Shown here: piece after piece, positions 50,506 through 59,445 of the stretch
Layout of the letters: every line of letters starts with the position of its first letter
How positions within the stretch are numbered: position 1 is the first letter of the stretch
Assembly: GCF_002909375.1 (NCBI RefSeq)
Contig: NZ_PPXD01000026.1
Location: 186,001 to 250,000, forward strand
Reading direction: 5' to 3'
Source of the DNA: Cryobacterium zongtaii
GTDB taxonomy: Bacteria; Actinomycetota; Actinomycetes; Actinomycetales; Microbacteriaceae
DNA: 64,000 bases
Notes under the pieces: generated by a model
Told to the model about the DNA's origin: nothing
Databases searched by the model: none
What the model saw: only the letters and a program-made list of their open reading frames with translations
Program-made: the position numbers and the translations under genes

Positions 50506-52311
50506 CTATTTTTCGAGCAGCACCGAGAGTTCGACCCACCGGGTTTCGAAGCCGGCGACGGCGTCTTCGGCCGCGGCAACCTCGGCCTGCAGTGTGCCCA
50601 GGCCCGTGTAGTCGCTCTGGTCGTGCGCGGCGAGGGCGTTGTGGAGTTCCTTGATCTTGGCCTGCTGCTTGGCGACCTTGCGGTCGATGGACGCGAGTTC
50701 CTTCTGGGCGTTGCGCAGCTCGGCGCCGCCGAGCGCCGGCTTACCGGAACCCTTGGCGGTGGCGGACGTCGGAGACGCCGCATCTGCCGTGAAGGAGCCG
50801 CCGGCGACCTGGCGCTTGCGCAGCTCGAGGTACTGGTCCACACCGCCGGGCAGGTGGTGGAAGCCGCCGTCGGAGACCGCGTACTGGTTGTCGGTGACGC
50901 GCTCGATCAGGTACCTGTCGTGCGAGACCACCAGCAGGGTGCCGGGGAAGGAGTCGAGCAGGTCTTCCATGGCCGCGAGCATGTCGGTGTCCAGGTCGTT
51001 GGTGGGCTCGTCGAGGATCAGCACGTTCGGCTCGTCCAACACGATCAGCAGCAGCTGCAGGCGACGCTTCTGGCCACCGGAGAGGTCCTTGACCTGGGTG
51101 GAGAGCTGCGCACTCATGAAGCCCATCCGCTCGAGCATCTGGCCGGGCGTGATCTCTTTGCCACCGGCCATGTACGAGGTGCGCTGGCGGGCGATGACGT
51201 CGCTGACCCGGTCATTGCGGATGTCATCAAGTTCGAACAGCTGCTGGGTGAGCACGGCGACCTTGATGGTCTTGCCGCGCTTGACCTTGCCGCTGTCGGG
51301 CGTGAGGGTGCCGGCCACGAGGTTGAGCAGGGTCGACTTGCCGGCGCCGTTGACACCGAGGATGCCGGTGCGCTCACCCGGCGCGATCAGCCAGGTGATG
51401 TTGTTGAGCACGGTCTTCTCACCGAAGGTGACGGAGACATCGACGAGGTCGACGACGTCCTTGCCGAGGCGCTGCATGGCCATCGACTGCATCGACACGG
51501 TGTCGCGGGGCGGCGGCTCGTTCTCGATCAGTTCGTTGGCGGCGTCGATGCGGAACTTGGGCTTGGCGGTGCGGGCGGGAGCGCCGCGGCGGAGCCAGGC
51601 CAGTTCCTTCTTCATCAGGTTCTGGCGCTTGCCCTCCATCACGGCGCTCATCCGGTCGCGTTCGACGCGCTGCAGGATGTAGGCGGCGTAACCACCCTCG
51701 AACGGTTCGATCAGGCGGTCGTGCACCTCCCAGGTCATGTTGCAGACCTCGTCGAGGAACCACCTGTCGTGGGTGACGACCACGAGGCCGCCGGAGTTCT
51801 GGGCCCATCGGTTTTTAAGGTGGCCGGCCAGCCAGGCGATGCCTTCGACGTCGAGGTGGTTGGTGGGCTCATCGAGGAAGACCACGTCGTGGTCGCCGAT
51901 GAGGACCTGGGCGAGGGCCACCCGGCGGCGCTGGCCACCGGAGAGGTCGTCGACGAGGGTGTCCCAGGGGATGTCGCGCACGAGGCCCGCGATCACGTCG
52001 CGCACCTTCGAGTCGCCCGCCCAGACGTGCTCGTCGATGCCGCCGACGATGGTGTGCCCCACGGTCTGGCCGTTGACGAGGTCGTCGGACTGGTCGAGGA
52101 CGCCGATGGTGACGCCGCGTCGGCGGGTCACCCGGCCGGAATCGGGCTCCATACGACCGGCGAGCAGGCGCAGGAGGGTGGACTTGCCGTCGCCGTTACG
52201 GCCGACGATGCCAATGCGGTCACCCTCGTTCAGTCCGGCGGTGACGCTGTCGAAGATGACGCGGGTGGGAAATTCAAGGTGCAGGGACTCGGCCCCGAGC
52301 AAATGTGCCAT
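50506..52311 (-). CDS. ABC-F family ATPase (Uup/EttA-type, ribosome-associated)
   Basis: A 601-residue soluble protein with two ABC domains and no membrane helices. Walker A motifs: GRNGDGKSTLLRLLAGRMEP and GVNGAGKSTLLNLVAG. Signatures DDLSGGQRRRVALAQVL and DLSGGQKRRLQLLLIVLDEP. The charged inter-domain linker (ERDRMSAVMEGKRQNLMKKE) and a C-terminal coiled coil (about 530-600, ASIDRKVAKQQAKIKELHNA) point to the Uup-like branch. ABC-F proteins act on ribosomes; some give antibiotic resistance, others aid translation. Its place beside rsmA and metG housekeeping genes argues against a resistance role. Confidence 0.92.
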   Translation of the reverse strand: MAHLLGAESLHLEFPTRVIFDSVTAGLNEGDRIGIVGRNGDGKSTLLRLLAGRMEPDSGRVTRRRGVTIGVLDQSDDLVNGQTVGHTIVGGIDEHVWAGDSKVRDVIAGLVRDIPWDTLVDDLSGGQRRRVALAQVLIGDHDVVFLDEPTNHLDVEGIAWLAGHLKNRWAQNSGGLVVVTHDRWFLDEVCNMTWEVHDRLIEPFEGGYAAYILQRVERDRMSAVMEGKRQNLMKKELAWLRRGAPARTAKPKFRIDAANELIENEPPPRDTVSMQSMAMQRLGKDVVDLVDVSVTFGEKTVLNNITWLIAPGERTGILGVNGAGKSTLLNLVAGTLTPDSGKVKRGKTIKVAVLTQQLFELDDIRNDRVSDVIARQRTSYMAGGKEITPGQMLERMGFMSAQLSTQVKDLSGGQKRRLQLLLIVLDEPNVLILDEPTNDLDTDMLAAMEDLLDSFPGTLLVVSHDRYLIERVTDNQYAVSDGGFHHLPGGVDQYLELRKRQVAGGSFTADAASPTSATAKGSGKPALGGAELRNAQKELASIDRKVAKQQAKIKELHNALAAHDQSDYTGLGTLQAEVAAAEDAVAGFETRWVELSVLLEK

Positions 52312-52361
52312 AGGGTTCGAGCCTATCCCCCGCAGCTGAGCGCCAGTACCGCGCGGGCGGG

Positions 52362-53297
52362 CTAGGAGGTGAGGATTCGGGCGCCGTGCACGGGGCCGGT
52401 GGCGCGCACCACGTTCAGGCGGGCGGCGCTCAGCGCCACCGTCAGTTCGAGGCCGGCGTCCAGGTCCGGCACGAGGAACGCCACGGTGGGACCTGACCCA
52501 GAGAGGATGCCGGCCAGCGCGCCGTTGGCCTCGCCGAGCTCGAGCACCCGGCCCAGACCCGGCGCCAGCTGCAGCGCCGGGGCCTGCAGGTCGTTGTGCA
52601 TGGTGTCGGCGAGCATGGCCGGGTCCCCCGCGCGCAGGGCCTGCAGCACGTCGGCATCCACGGTGGGCTGCTGTGAGGCGGGGAAGATGTCCTGGGCGTG
52701 CCGGGTGCGGTGCCGGTCGAGCTCGTTGTAGACCGAGGGTGTCGACATGCCGAACTCGGCCAGGGCGAGCACCCAGTGGAAGGTGCCCTTGGCCAGGGCG
52801 GGGCTGAGCTGGTCACCACGGCCGGTGCCGATGGCGGTGCCGCCGGTGAACGCGAACGGCACATCCGCGCCGAGGGTGGCCGCGATCTTCAGCAGCTCGT
52901 CGCGGCTCAGCTCGGTGCCCCAGAGCGTGTCGCAGGCGAGCAGCGTGGCCGCGGCATCCGCAGAACCGCCGCCCATGCCGCCGGCGATGGGCACGTTCTT
53001 GTCGATTTCGAGGTGCACCCCGCCGGTGTAGCCGGTGGCCCTGGCCAACGCACGGGCGGCCTTGATCGCCAGGTTGCTGCCGTCCACGCTCAGATTCGAC
53101 GTGTCGATGGAGCCGGTGAACTCGACGCTGAAGTCGTCGGAGGCCGAGGCACGCACGTCTTCGTAGAGGGAGACGGCCTGGAACGCCGTGGCGAGATCGT
53201 GGTAGCCGTCGTCCATCACGGCTCCCACTTTGAGGAATACATTGATTTTGCCCGGTGCCCGCGCATGCACAACCGGTGAGGTCGCCGTGTTGGTCAT
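52362..53297 (-). CDS. ispE: 4-diphosphocytidyl-2-C-methyl-D-erythritol kinase
   Basis: A 311-residue GHMP kinase of the MEP isoprenoid pathway. Landmarks: [20 protein letters not shown], then [18 protein letters not shown], the ATP-binding loop [20 protein letters not shown] and the third motif [16 protein letters not shown]. Full length. It follows rsmA with a 9-bp gap on the same strand, the common actinobacterial order metG-tatD-rsmA-ispE. Confidence 0.96.
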   Translation of the reverse strand: MTNTATSPVVHARAPGKINVFLKVGAVMDDGYHDLATAFQAVSLYEDVRASASDDFSVEFTGSIDTSNLSVDGSNLAIKAARALARATGYTGGVHLEIDKNVPIAGGMGGGSADAAATLLACDTLWGTELSRDELLKIAATLGADVPFAFTGGTAIGTGRGDQLSPALAKGTFHWVLALAEFGMSTPSVYNELDRHRTRHAQDIFPASQQPTVDADVLQALRAGDPAMLADTMHNDLQAPALQLAPGLGRVLELGEANGALAGILSGSGPTVAFLVPDLDAGLELTVALSAARLNVVRATGPVHGARILTS

Positions 53298-53306
53298 GTT
53301 CCTAAC

Positions 53307-54185
53307 CTAGGCCAGCCAGGCCCGGGCGATCGCCAGGAAGTCGTGGACGGTGAGCTGCTCGCCGCGCTCGGTGGGGTCGATGCCCGCCTTGCTGAGCACC
53401 TCCGTCGCCTGGGCCGAGTCGCCGAGCACGCCGGACAGCGACTGGCGCAGCATCTTGCGGCGCTGCTGGAATGCGCCGTCGACCAGCGCAAACGTTGCCA
53501 GGCGCAGTTCCTCGGATGCGAGTTCCTCTGCACTTCGTTCGAAGGCGATGAGGATCGAATCGACGTTGGGGACCGGCCAGAAGACCTGCCGGCTCACCTT
53601 GCCGGCGGTGCGGAACTGGCCGTACCAGGCGGCCTTGACGCTGGGACTGCCGTAGATCTTCGAGCCCGGCGCGGCGGCGAGGCGCTCGCCCACCTCGGCC
53701 TGCACCATCACCACGCCGGCGCGGATGGAGGCGAAGTGCTCGAGCAGGTGCAGCAGCACCGGCACCGACACGTTGTAGGGCAGGTTCGCCACCAGGCGGG
53801 TGGGGTCGCCGGGCAGCTCGGCGATCTTCAGAGCGTCGGCACGGATGACGGTGAGCGCGGCGCCCGGCTGCATCAGCTGCACGGTCAGCGGCAGCTGCTC
53901 GGCGAGGCGGTCGTCGATCTCCACGGCCACGACGGCGGCTCCCACCTCGAGGATACCCAGGGTGAGCGAGCCCAGGCCCGGACCCACCTCCACCACGGTT
54001 TCGCCGGGCTTCACGGCGGCGACCTTGACGATCCGCCGCACGGTGTTGCCGTCGATGACGAAGTTCTGGCCGAGCTTCTTGGTCGGGTTCACCCCGAGCA
54101 TCTCGGCGAGGTCGCGGATCTCGGCCGGCCCGAGCAGGGTGGGCGCGGTCGGTTCTTTGGCTGAGTTGTGGGCAGAGTCGGTCAT
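53307..54185 (-). CDS. rsmA: 16S rRNA (adenine(1518)-N6/adenine(1519)-N6)-dimethyltransferase
   Basis: A 292-residue KsgA enzyme. SAM motif VEVGPGLGSLTLGILE preceded by KKLGQNFVIDGNTVRRIVKV; catalytic motif LVANLPYNVSVPVLLHLLEH; C-terminal RQVFWPVPNVDSILIAFER and FQQRRKMLRQSL. It dimethylates two adenines near the 3' end of 16S rRNA. The ATG at 54185 overlaps the tatD stop by 4 bp; a longer extension to 54560 is an out-of-family Arg-rich read-through of tatD. Confidence 0.96.
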   Translation of the reverse strand: MTDSAHNSAKEPTAPTLLGPAEIRDLAEMLGVNPTKKLGQNFVIDGNTVRRIVKVAAVKPGETVVEVGPGLGSLTLGILEVGAAVVAVEIDDRLAEQLPLTVQLMQPGAALTVIRADALKIAELPGDPTRLVANLPYNVSVPVLLHLLEHFASIRAGVVMVQAEVGERLAAAPGSKIYGSPSVKAAWYGQFRTAGKVSRQVFWPVPNVDSILIAFERSAEELASEELRLATFALVDGAFQQRRKMLRQSLSGVLGDSAQATEVLSKAGIDPTERGEQLTVHDFLAIARAWLA

Positions 54186-55138
54186 GCGAGGCCTCCGGCC
54201 GGGCTGATGCGGGGGTCTCGGGGGGTGTCGGTCAACACCACGGGTTCCGCGTCCCAGCGGCCGTAGACGAGTTCGGTGTTCGAGGTGATCTGGGCGGCGA
54301 GCACCGCGACATCCGTCTGCAGGTGCTCTGCCATGGCGCGAAGGGTGTGCGGCAGCAGGTACGGCGCGTTGGGACGACCGCGGTGCGGGGTGGGCGTGAG
54401 GTAGGGCGCGTCGGTTTCCACCAGCAGCAGGGCGCGAGGGGCGACGTCGAGTGCCTCCCGCAGCGTGGCGGCGTTTTTGAAGCTCACCGGTCCGGCGAAA
54501 GACATGTACCAGCCATGGTCGGCGCACAGCCTGGCCAGTTCGGCGTCGCCGGAGAAGCAATGGAAGACCGTGCGCTCGGGGGCTCCCACCCGCAGCAGGG
54601 TCTCGACGACCTCGTCGTGGGCGTCCCGGTCATGGATCTGCAGGGCGAGACCGTGTCGTTTGGCGATCTCGATGTGCGCCTCGAAAGACCGGAACTGGGC
54701 CGCCCGGCCGTCGGGGCCGGTGCGGTAGAAGTCCAGCCCGGTTTCGCCGATGGCGACCACCCGGGGGCGGGCGGCGAGCTCGTCGATCACCGCGAGGGCT
54801 TCGTCGAGGGTTCCGGCCGTCTCCAACTCCGGTGTGTCGTTGGGGTGGATGGCGACGGCGGCGAGCATCCGTGGTTCACGGGCCGCCATCTCGGCGGACC
54901 AGCGGGAGGTGGCCACGTCGGTGCCCACCTGGATGACGCCGCGGACGCCCACGCTGGAGGCCAGGTCGAGGTGTTCGGCCACCGAGAGCGGCGTGATGCC
55001 GTCCGAGATTTCGAGGTGGGTGTGGTTGTCGTAGACGCCAACGACCAGCGGCACCGGCGCCGGCGGGTAGACCAGGTCGCGGCCGGCGGTGGCCTCGCGC
55101 GAGCGGATGTGGGTGCTGTCGGCCGAACCGTTAGCCAA
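54182..55138 (-). CDS. tatD: TatD family metal-dependent hydrolase
   Basis: A 318-residue TIM-barrel hydrolase, likely a DNase or general phosphodiesterase. Metal motif YDNHTHLEIS (H-x-H) at the N-terminus, AIGETGLDFYRTG, LALQIHDRDAHDEVVETL, VFHCFSGDAELARLC and LLVETDAPYLTPTPHRGRPN. The start is a TTG at 55138 that overlaps the metG stop by 8 bp, so it is translationally coupled. About 30 extra residues precede the metal motif. Confidence 0.93.
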   Translation of the reverse strand: MANGSADSTHIRSREATAGRDLVYPPAPVPLVVGVYDNHTHLEISDGITPLSVAEHLDLASSVGVRGVIQVGTDVATSRWSAEMAAREPRMLAAVAIHPNDTPELETAGTLDEALAVIDELAARPRVVAIGETGLDFYRTGPDGRAAQFRSFEAHIEIAKRHGLALQIHDRDAHDEVVETLLRVGAPERTVFHCFSGDAELARLCADHGWYMSFAGPVSFKNAATLREALDVAPRALLLVETDAPYLTPTPHRGRPNAPYLLPHTLRAMAEHLQTDVAVLAAQITSNTELVYGRWDAEPVVLTDTPRDPRISPAGGLA

Positions 55139-56699
55139 CAGCGGCCTCGATGCGCGGGAACAGGGCGGCCAGCGGCGAGACGTGGCTGCCGCCGGTCCAT
55201 TCCCAGGCCCGGTCGATCTGCGCGTCCTGCACGTCGCCGGTGCCGCCGAGGGCGGCCCACAGCGTCGCGGTGGCCTGCGGGGTCACCGGGGAGAGCAGCA
55301 CGGCGAGGGTGCCGAGGCCGCGGACCACGGTGTGCAGCACGGTTTCGAGGCGTTCGCGGTCGTCAGGGTTCTTGGCCAGCGCCCACGGTTCCTGGGTGGT
55401 GATGTACCCGTTGAGCTCGTCGACGAGCTCCCACACCGCGGCGAGGGCCTCGTGCAGGGCGAGCCTGTCGATGGCCGCGTCGGCGGTCTTGGTAACCCGA
55501 ATTTCGGTGTCGCGGATGGCGGTATCCGCGTCACGCGGCGTACCGCCGGCCGGGATCTCGCCGTCGCAGTAGCGCACGACCATGGCGATGACGCGGGATG
55601 CCAGGTTGCCGAAGCCATTGGCGAGCTCGGACTGGTAACGCGCGGACAGGTCCTCCCACGAGAACGAGCCGTCCTGGCCGAAGCTGATGGCGCGCATGAA
55701 GTAGTACCGGAACGTGTCGGAGCCGAAGACGTCGGTGATCTGGTTCGGGGCGATGCCGGTGAGCTTGGACTTGCTCATCTTCTCGCCGCCGACGAGCAAC
55801 CAGCCGTGACCGAAGACCTGGGTGGGCACCGGCAGCCCGGCGGCCAGCAGCATGGCGGGCCAGATGACGGCGTGGAAGCGCAGGATGTCCTTGCCGACGA
55901 TGTGCGTGGCGGGCCAGAGCCGGCTGAACTTCTCATCGTCCTGGCCGTAGCCGGCGGCGGTGATGTAGTTGAGCAGGGCGTCGAACCAGACGTAGACGAC
56001 GTGGCTGTCGTCCCACGGCACCTTGATGCCCCAGTCGAAGCTGGACCGCGAGATCGACAGGTCGCTCAGGCCCTGCTTGACGAAGGAGATGACCTCGTTG
56101 CGGGCCGATTCGGGCTGGATGAAGGTGGGGTTGGCCTCGTACATGGCCAACAGCTGGTCGGTGAAGGTGCTCATCCGGAAGAAGTAGTTCTTCTCGTGGA
56201 GCAGCTCGACGGGGATGGAGTGGATGGCGCAGACCTGCTGGCCGGTGTATTCGCCGGCGCCGGCCACGAGGTCGCCGGGCTGCTTGTACTCCTCACAGCC
56301 CACACAGTAGAAGCCCTCGTACTCGCCAGTGTAGATGTGGCCGGCGTCGAAGAGGTGCTGCAGGAACTTCTGCGCGTTCTCCTCGTGGCGGACGTCGGTG
56401 GTGCGGATGAAATCGTCGTTTCGGATATCGACGGTCTTCAGCAGCGGCTTCCACGCGGTCTCGACCAGCCGGTCGGCCCACTCCTTGGGGGTGACGCCGT
56501 TGGCGGTGGCGGTGCGCAGGATCTTCTGGCCGTGCTCGTCAGTGCCGGTGAGCAGCCAGGTGTCCTCCCCCCGCTGGCGGTGCCAGCGGGCAAGCACATC
56601 CGCGGCCACCTCCGTGTAGGCGTGCCCGATGTGCGGGACATCATTCACATAGAAAATAGGCGTGGTGATGTAAAAAGATGAGCCGTCGGACATGCTCAT
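55131..56699 (-). CDS. metG: Methionyl-tRNA synthetase
   Basis: A 522-residue class I synthetase. HIGH motif in VNDVPHIGHAYTEVAADVLA, KMSKS loop in GEKMSKSKLTGIAPNQ, a metal-binding knuckle with CVGCEEYKQPGDL, and the anticodon region with AAGYGQDDEKF and ITTQEPWALAKN. No C-terminal tRNA-binding appendage. Starts at ATG 56699 or the ATG at 56693. It leads the metG-tatD-rsmA-ispE block. Confidence 0.97.
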   Translation of the reverse strand: MSMSDGSSFYITTPIFYVNDVPHIGHAYTEVAADVLARWHRQRGEDTWLLTGTDEHGQKILRTATANGVTPKEWADRLVETAWKPLLKTVDIRNDDFIRTTDVRHEENAQKFLQHLFDAGHIYTGEYEGFYCVGCEEYKQPGDLVAGAGEYTGQQVCAIHSIPVELLHEKNYFFRMSTFTDQLLAMYEANPTFIQPESARNEVISFVKQGLSDLSISRSSFDWGIKVPWDDSHVVYVWFDALLNYITAAGYGQDDEKFSRLWPATHIVGKDILRFHAVIWPAMLLAAGLPVPTQVFGHGWLLVGGEKMSKSKLTGIAPNQITDVFGSDTFRYYFMRAISFGQDGSFSWEDLSARYQSELANGFGNLASRVIAMVVRYCDGEIPAGGTPRDADTAIRDTEIRVTKTADAAIDRLALHEALAAVWELVDELNGYITTQEPWALAKNPDDRERLETVLHTVVRGLGTLAVLLSPVTPQATATLWAALGGTGDVQDAQIDRAWEWTGGSHVSPLAALFPRIEAAVG

Positions 56700-56772
56700 A
56701 TCTTATGGGGGCCTGCGTAGGCGTCAGACCCTGTTACGCCGCGCGGCAGCTCGGCCCGGCTCAGCCCATTGC

Positions 56773-57648
56773 TCAGTCCAGCGGCAATTCGGGCTGCGGG
56801 GCGGCTTTCTGGCGCGGCGCGGCGGTCCCGGCGGCCTTGCCGGTGAGCGCGGCCTCGTACAGGTCGCGCTTGCCGAGCCCGGATGCGGCTGACACGTCGG
56901 CAGCTGCGTCCTTCAGGCGAGCCCCGGCCGCGACCAGCGCCAGAACCTCCTCGACGCCGGTGGCCAGGTCGAGCACCCGCGGCGTCGCCCCGGCGACGAC
57001 GATGCAGATTTCGCCTCGGACGCCCGCCGCGGCCCACTCGGCCAGCTCGGCGGCGGTGCCCCGCTTGACCTCTTCGTAGAACTTGGTCAGCTCCCGGCAT
57101 ACCACCACGCGGCGGTCGCCGCCGAGCGCGACGGCGAGGTCGGTGAGCGACGCGGCAAGCCGGTTGGGTGATTCGAAGAAGACCATGGTGCGGCGTTCGG
57201 TGGCCACCTCGCGCAGCGCCTGCATCCGCTCACCGTGTTTGCGGGGCAGGAAGCCCTCGAAGGTGAACCTGTCGGTGGGCAGGCCGGAGACGGCCAGCGC
57301 GGTGAGCACGGCCGACGGTCCGGGCAGCGCGGTGACGGTCACACCGGCGGCGATCGCGGCATCCACCAGGTGGAAGCCGGGGTCGGAGACCGTGGGCATG
57401 CCCGCGTCGCTGAGCACGAGCAGGTCGGTGTCGCGGGCGAGTTCGACGAGTTCGGCGGCCTTGCCCCGTTCGTTGTGGTCGTGCAGGGCGATCAGACGGG
57501 GCCGGTTCTCCACGCCGAGGGCCTTGAGCAGGTGCACCGTCACCCGGGTGTCCTCGGCGGCGATGACGGTGCTGGTACGCAGCGCCTCGATCAGGCGGGT
57601 CGAGGCGTCCCCGAGGTTTCCGATGGGCGTGGCAGCCAGAATGATCAT
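56773..57648 (-). CDS. rsmI: 16S rRNA (cytidine(1402)-2'-O)-methyltransferase
   Basis: A 291-residue tetrapyrrole-methylase-fold enzyme. Landmarks: IILAATPIGNLGDASTRLIE, VIAAEDTRVTVHLLKALG, LIALHDHNERGKAAELVELA, LVLSDAGMPTVSDPGFHLVD and VFFESPNRLAASLTDLAVAL. It methylates C1402 of 16S rRNA. The start is divergent from the mannosyltransferase gene, with a shared short gap. Confidence 0.96.
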   Translation of the reverse strand: MIILAATPIGNLGDASTRLIEALRTSTVIAAEDTRVTVHLLKALGVENRPRLIALHDHNERGKAAELVELARDTDLLVLSDAGMPTVSDPGFHLVDAAIAAGVTVTALPGPSAVLTALAVSGLPTDRFTFEGFLPRKHGERMQALREVATERRTMVFFESPNRLAASLTDLAVALGGDRRVVVCRELTKFYEEVKRGTAAELAEWAAAGVRGEICIVVAGATPRVLDLATGVEEVLALVAAGARLKDAAADVSAASGLGKRDLYEAALTGKAAGTAAPRQKAAPQPELPLD

Positions 57649-57713
57649 GGTCCCAGTCTCGCAGCACAGTCTTGCAGCACAGTCACGCAGCAGTGGCTCA
57701 CTACGATGGTCAG

Positions 57714-59255
57714 GTGCTCCTCACCCCCGTTGCGACCGCCCGTGTGACCGAGCGTTGGAGTGCCCTGTGGGGCAATCGGTGGGTTCGCCTGGCCGGGCCG
57801 GCACTGGTGGTTCTGCTGGCCGCGGGCTTACGGTTCTGGAACCTCGGCCACCCCGGCACCCTGGTGTTCGACGAGACCTTCTATGTGAAGGACGCCTGGA
57901 GCCTGTTCAACAACGGTTACGAGTCCACCTGGCCGGATGGCGCCGACGCCCTGTTCGCGGCGGGGCAGAGCAATATCTTCGGTACCGCCCCGTCGTTCGT
58001 GGTGCATCCGCCGCTCGGCAAATGGCTCATCGCCCTGGGGATGGCGGTCTTCGGCACCGATAACCCGTTCGGTTGGCGGGTCGTCACGGCGCTGGTCGGG
58101 GTGCTCGCCGTCGTGCTGCTCATGCTCATCGCCCAGAAGCTGTTCGGCTCGGTGTTGCTGAGTACGATCGCCGGTTTCCTCTTCGCCATCGACGGCAACG
58201 CGATCGTGATGAGCCGGGTCGCCCTGCTCGACAACTACGTGATGTTCTTCGCCCTCCTCGGCTTCGGCGCGGTACTGATGGACCGGGACCACCACCGGGC
58301 CAGGCTCGGGGCGTGGCTGAACGAGAAACGGGACAACGAGGTCGACCCCACCTGGGGCCCCGCGCTCTGGTGGCGGCCGTGGGTGCTGGCCGCGGGCCTG
58401 GCCTTCGGGCTGGCCTGTTCGGTGAAGTGGTCTGGGGCCTATTTCCTGGCCGCCTTCGGCATCTACCTGGTGGTGGTCGACGCGCTCGCCCGCCGCCGGG
58501 CCGGGCTGCCGTTCTGGGCCAGCGGAGCGATCCTCAAGCAGGGGCCGGTGACCTTCCTGCTCCTGGTTCCCGTGGCGGTGCTGACCTTCCTGGCCTCCTG
58601 GACCGGCTGGTTCGTCACCCGCGGCGGCTACTACCGGGACTGGGCCGATCAGGCCGGACAAGCCTGGACCGGGTCTCTGGCCTGGGTTCCGCACAGCCTG
58701 CAGAGCTTCTGGCACTACCAATCGGCCGCCTACGGCTACCACGTTGGCCTGGTGACCCCGCATCCGTACCAGGCGAACCCGCTTACCTGGCTGCTGATGA
58801 GCCGGCCGACGAGCATGTACTACCAGGGCTCGTCCCTGGGCGAGAACGGCTGTGGTTATGCCACCTGCTCCGAGGCCATCACCGGCATCGCCAACCCGCT
58901 GATCTGGTGGGCGGCGACGGCCGCGATCCTCTATTTGGTCTACAGGTTGGTGCGGTACCGGGAGTGGCGCGTCGGCCTGATCCTGATGGGCATGGTCGCC
59001 GGTTACCTGCCCTGGCTGATGTACCTGAACCGCACGGTGTTCCAGTTCTATACGATCGCGTTCGAGCCGTACTTGATCCTCGGGCTGACCCTGGTGATAT
59101 CTCTGCTGATCAAGAATGGATCCGGTCGGGCGATCGTGGCGGTGTTCCTGGCCCTGGCCACGATAGTGAGCGCCTACTACTTCCCGCTCTGGACCGGTGC
59201 CCAGGTTCCGTTCGCTTTCTGGCAGGCGCACATCTGGCTGCCGAGCTGGCGCTGA
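57714..59255 (+). CDS. Protein O-mannosyltransferase (GT39, dolichyl-phosphate-mannose type)
   Basis: About 513 residues with ten or more membrane helices. Family motifs: NLGHPGTLVFDETFYVKDAW (the acidic D-E catalytic site), FVVHPPLGKWLIALGMAVFG, HSLQSFWHYQSAAYGYHVGL and a C-terminal GMVAGYLPWLMYLNRTVFQF. In actinobacteria such Pmt enzymes mannosylate secreted Ser/Thr/Pro-rich proteins during Sec export. Several such proteins are encoded in this window. The start is uncertain: GTG 57714 is used, TTG 57672 and GTG 57744 are alternatives. Confidence 0.92.
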   Translation: MLLTPVATARVTERWSALWGNRWVRLAGPALVVLLAAGLRFWNLGHPGTLVFDETFYVKDAWSLFNNGYESTWPDGADALFAAGQSNIFGTAPSFVVHPPLGKWLIALGMAVFGTDNPFGWRVVTALVGVLAVVLLMLIAQKLFGSVLLSTIAGFLFAIDGNAIVMSRVALLDNYVMFFALLGFGAVLMDRDHHRARLGAWLNEKRDNEVDPTWGPALWWRPWVLAAGLAFGLACSVKWSGAYFLAAFGIYLVVVDALARRRAGLPFWASGAILKQGPVTFLLLVPVAVLTFLASWTGWFVTRGGYYRDWADQAGQAWTGSLAWVPHSLQSFWHYQSAAYGYHVGLVTPHPYQANPLTWLLMSRPTSMYYQGSSLGENGCGYATCSEAITGIANPLIWWAATAAILYLVYRLVRYREWRVGLILMGMVAGYLPWLMYLNRTVFQFYTIAFEPYLILGLTLVISLLIKNGSGRAIVAVFLALATIVSAYYFPLWTGAQVPFAFWQAHIWLPSWR

Positions 59256-59445
59256 CCAGCATTAACGCTGTGATTGCAACACATTCCCAGCCTCGAACAT
59301 ATGCCAAAATTGGAATACATCCCCTGTTAAAGGCGTGTGAATTCACGCTATTTTCGGGTCTCGAACCCGTAGGATGGCCGTTATCTGCTTGACGAGTGAT
59401 TGCTCTACAACCGACTGAGAAGTCCAGATACAAACCAAAGGCCTC
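59256..59445 (+). promoter_or_regulatory. AT-rich leader/promoter region of the desaturase gene
   Basis: About 190 bp, clearly richer in A and T than its surroundings. It contains the perfect palindrome GTGAATTCAC (59337-59346 region), a hairpin CGGGT-CTCGA-ACCCG at 59355-59369, and TAGGAT at 59371-59376, a plausible -10 box. A long 5' leader before a membrane-lipid desaturase could serve temperature control. No gene is visible. Confidence 0.45.
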
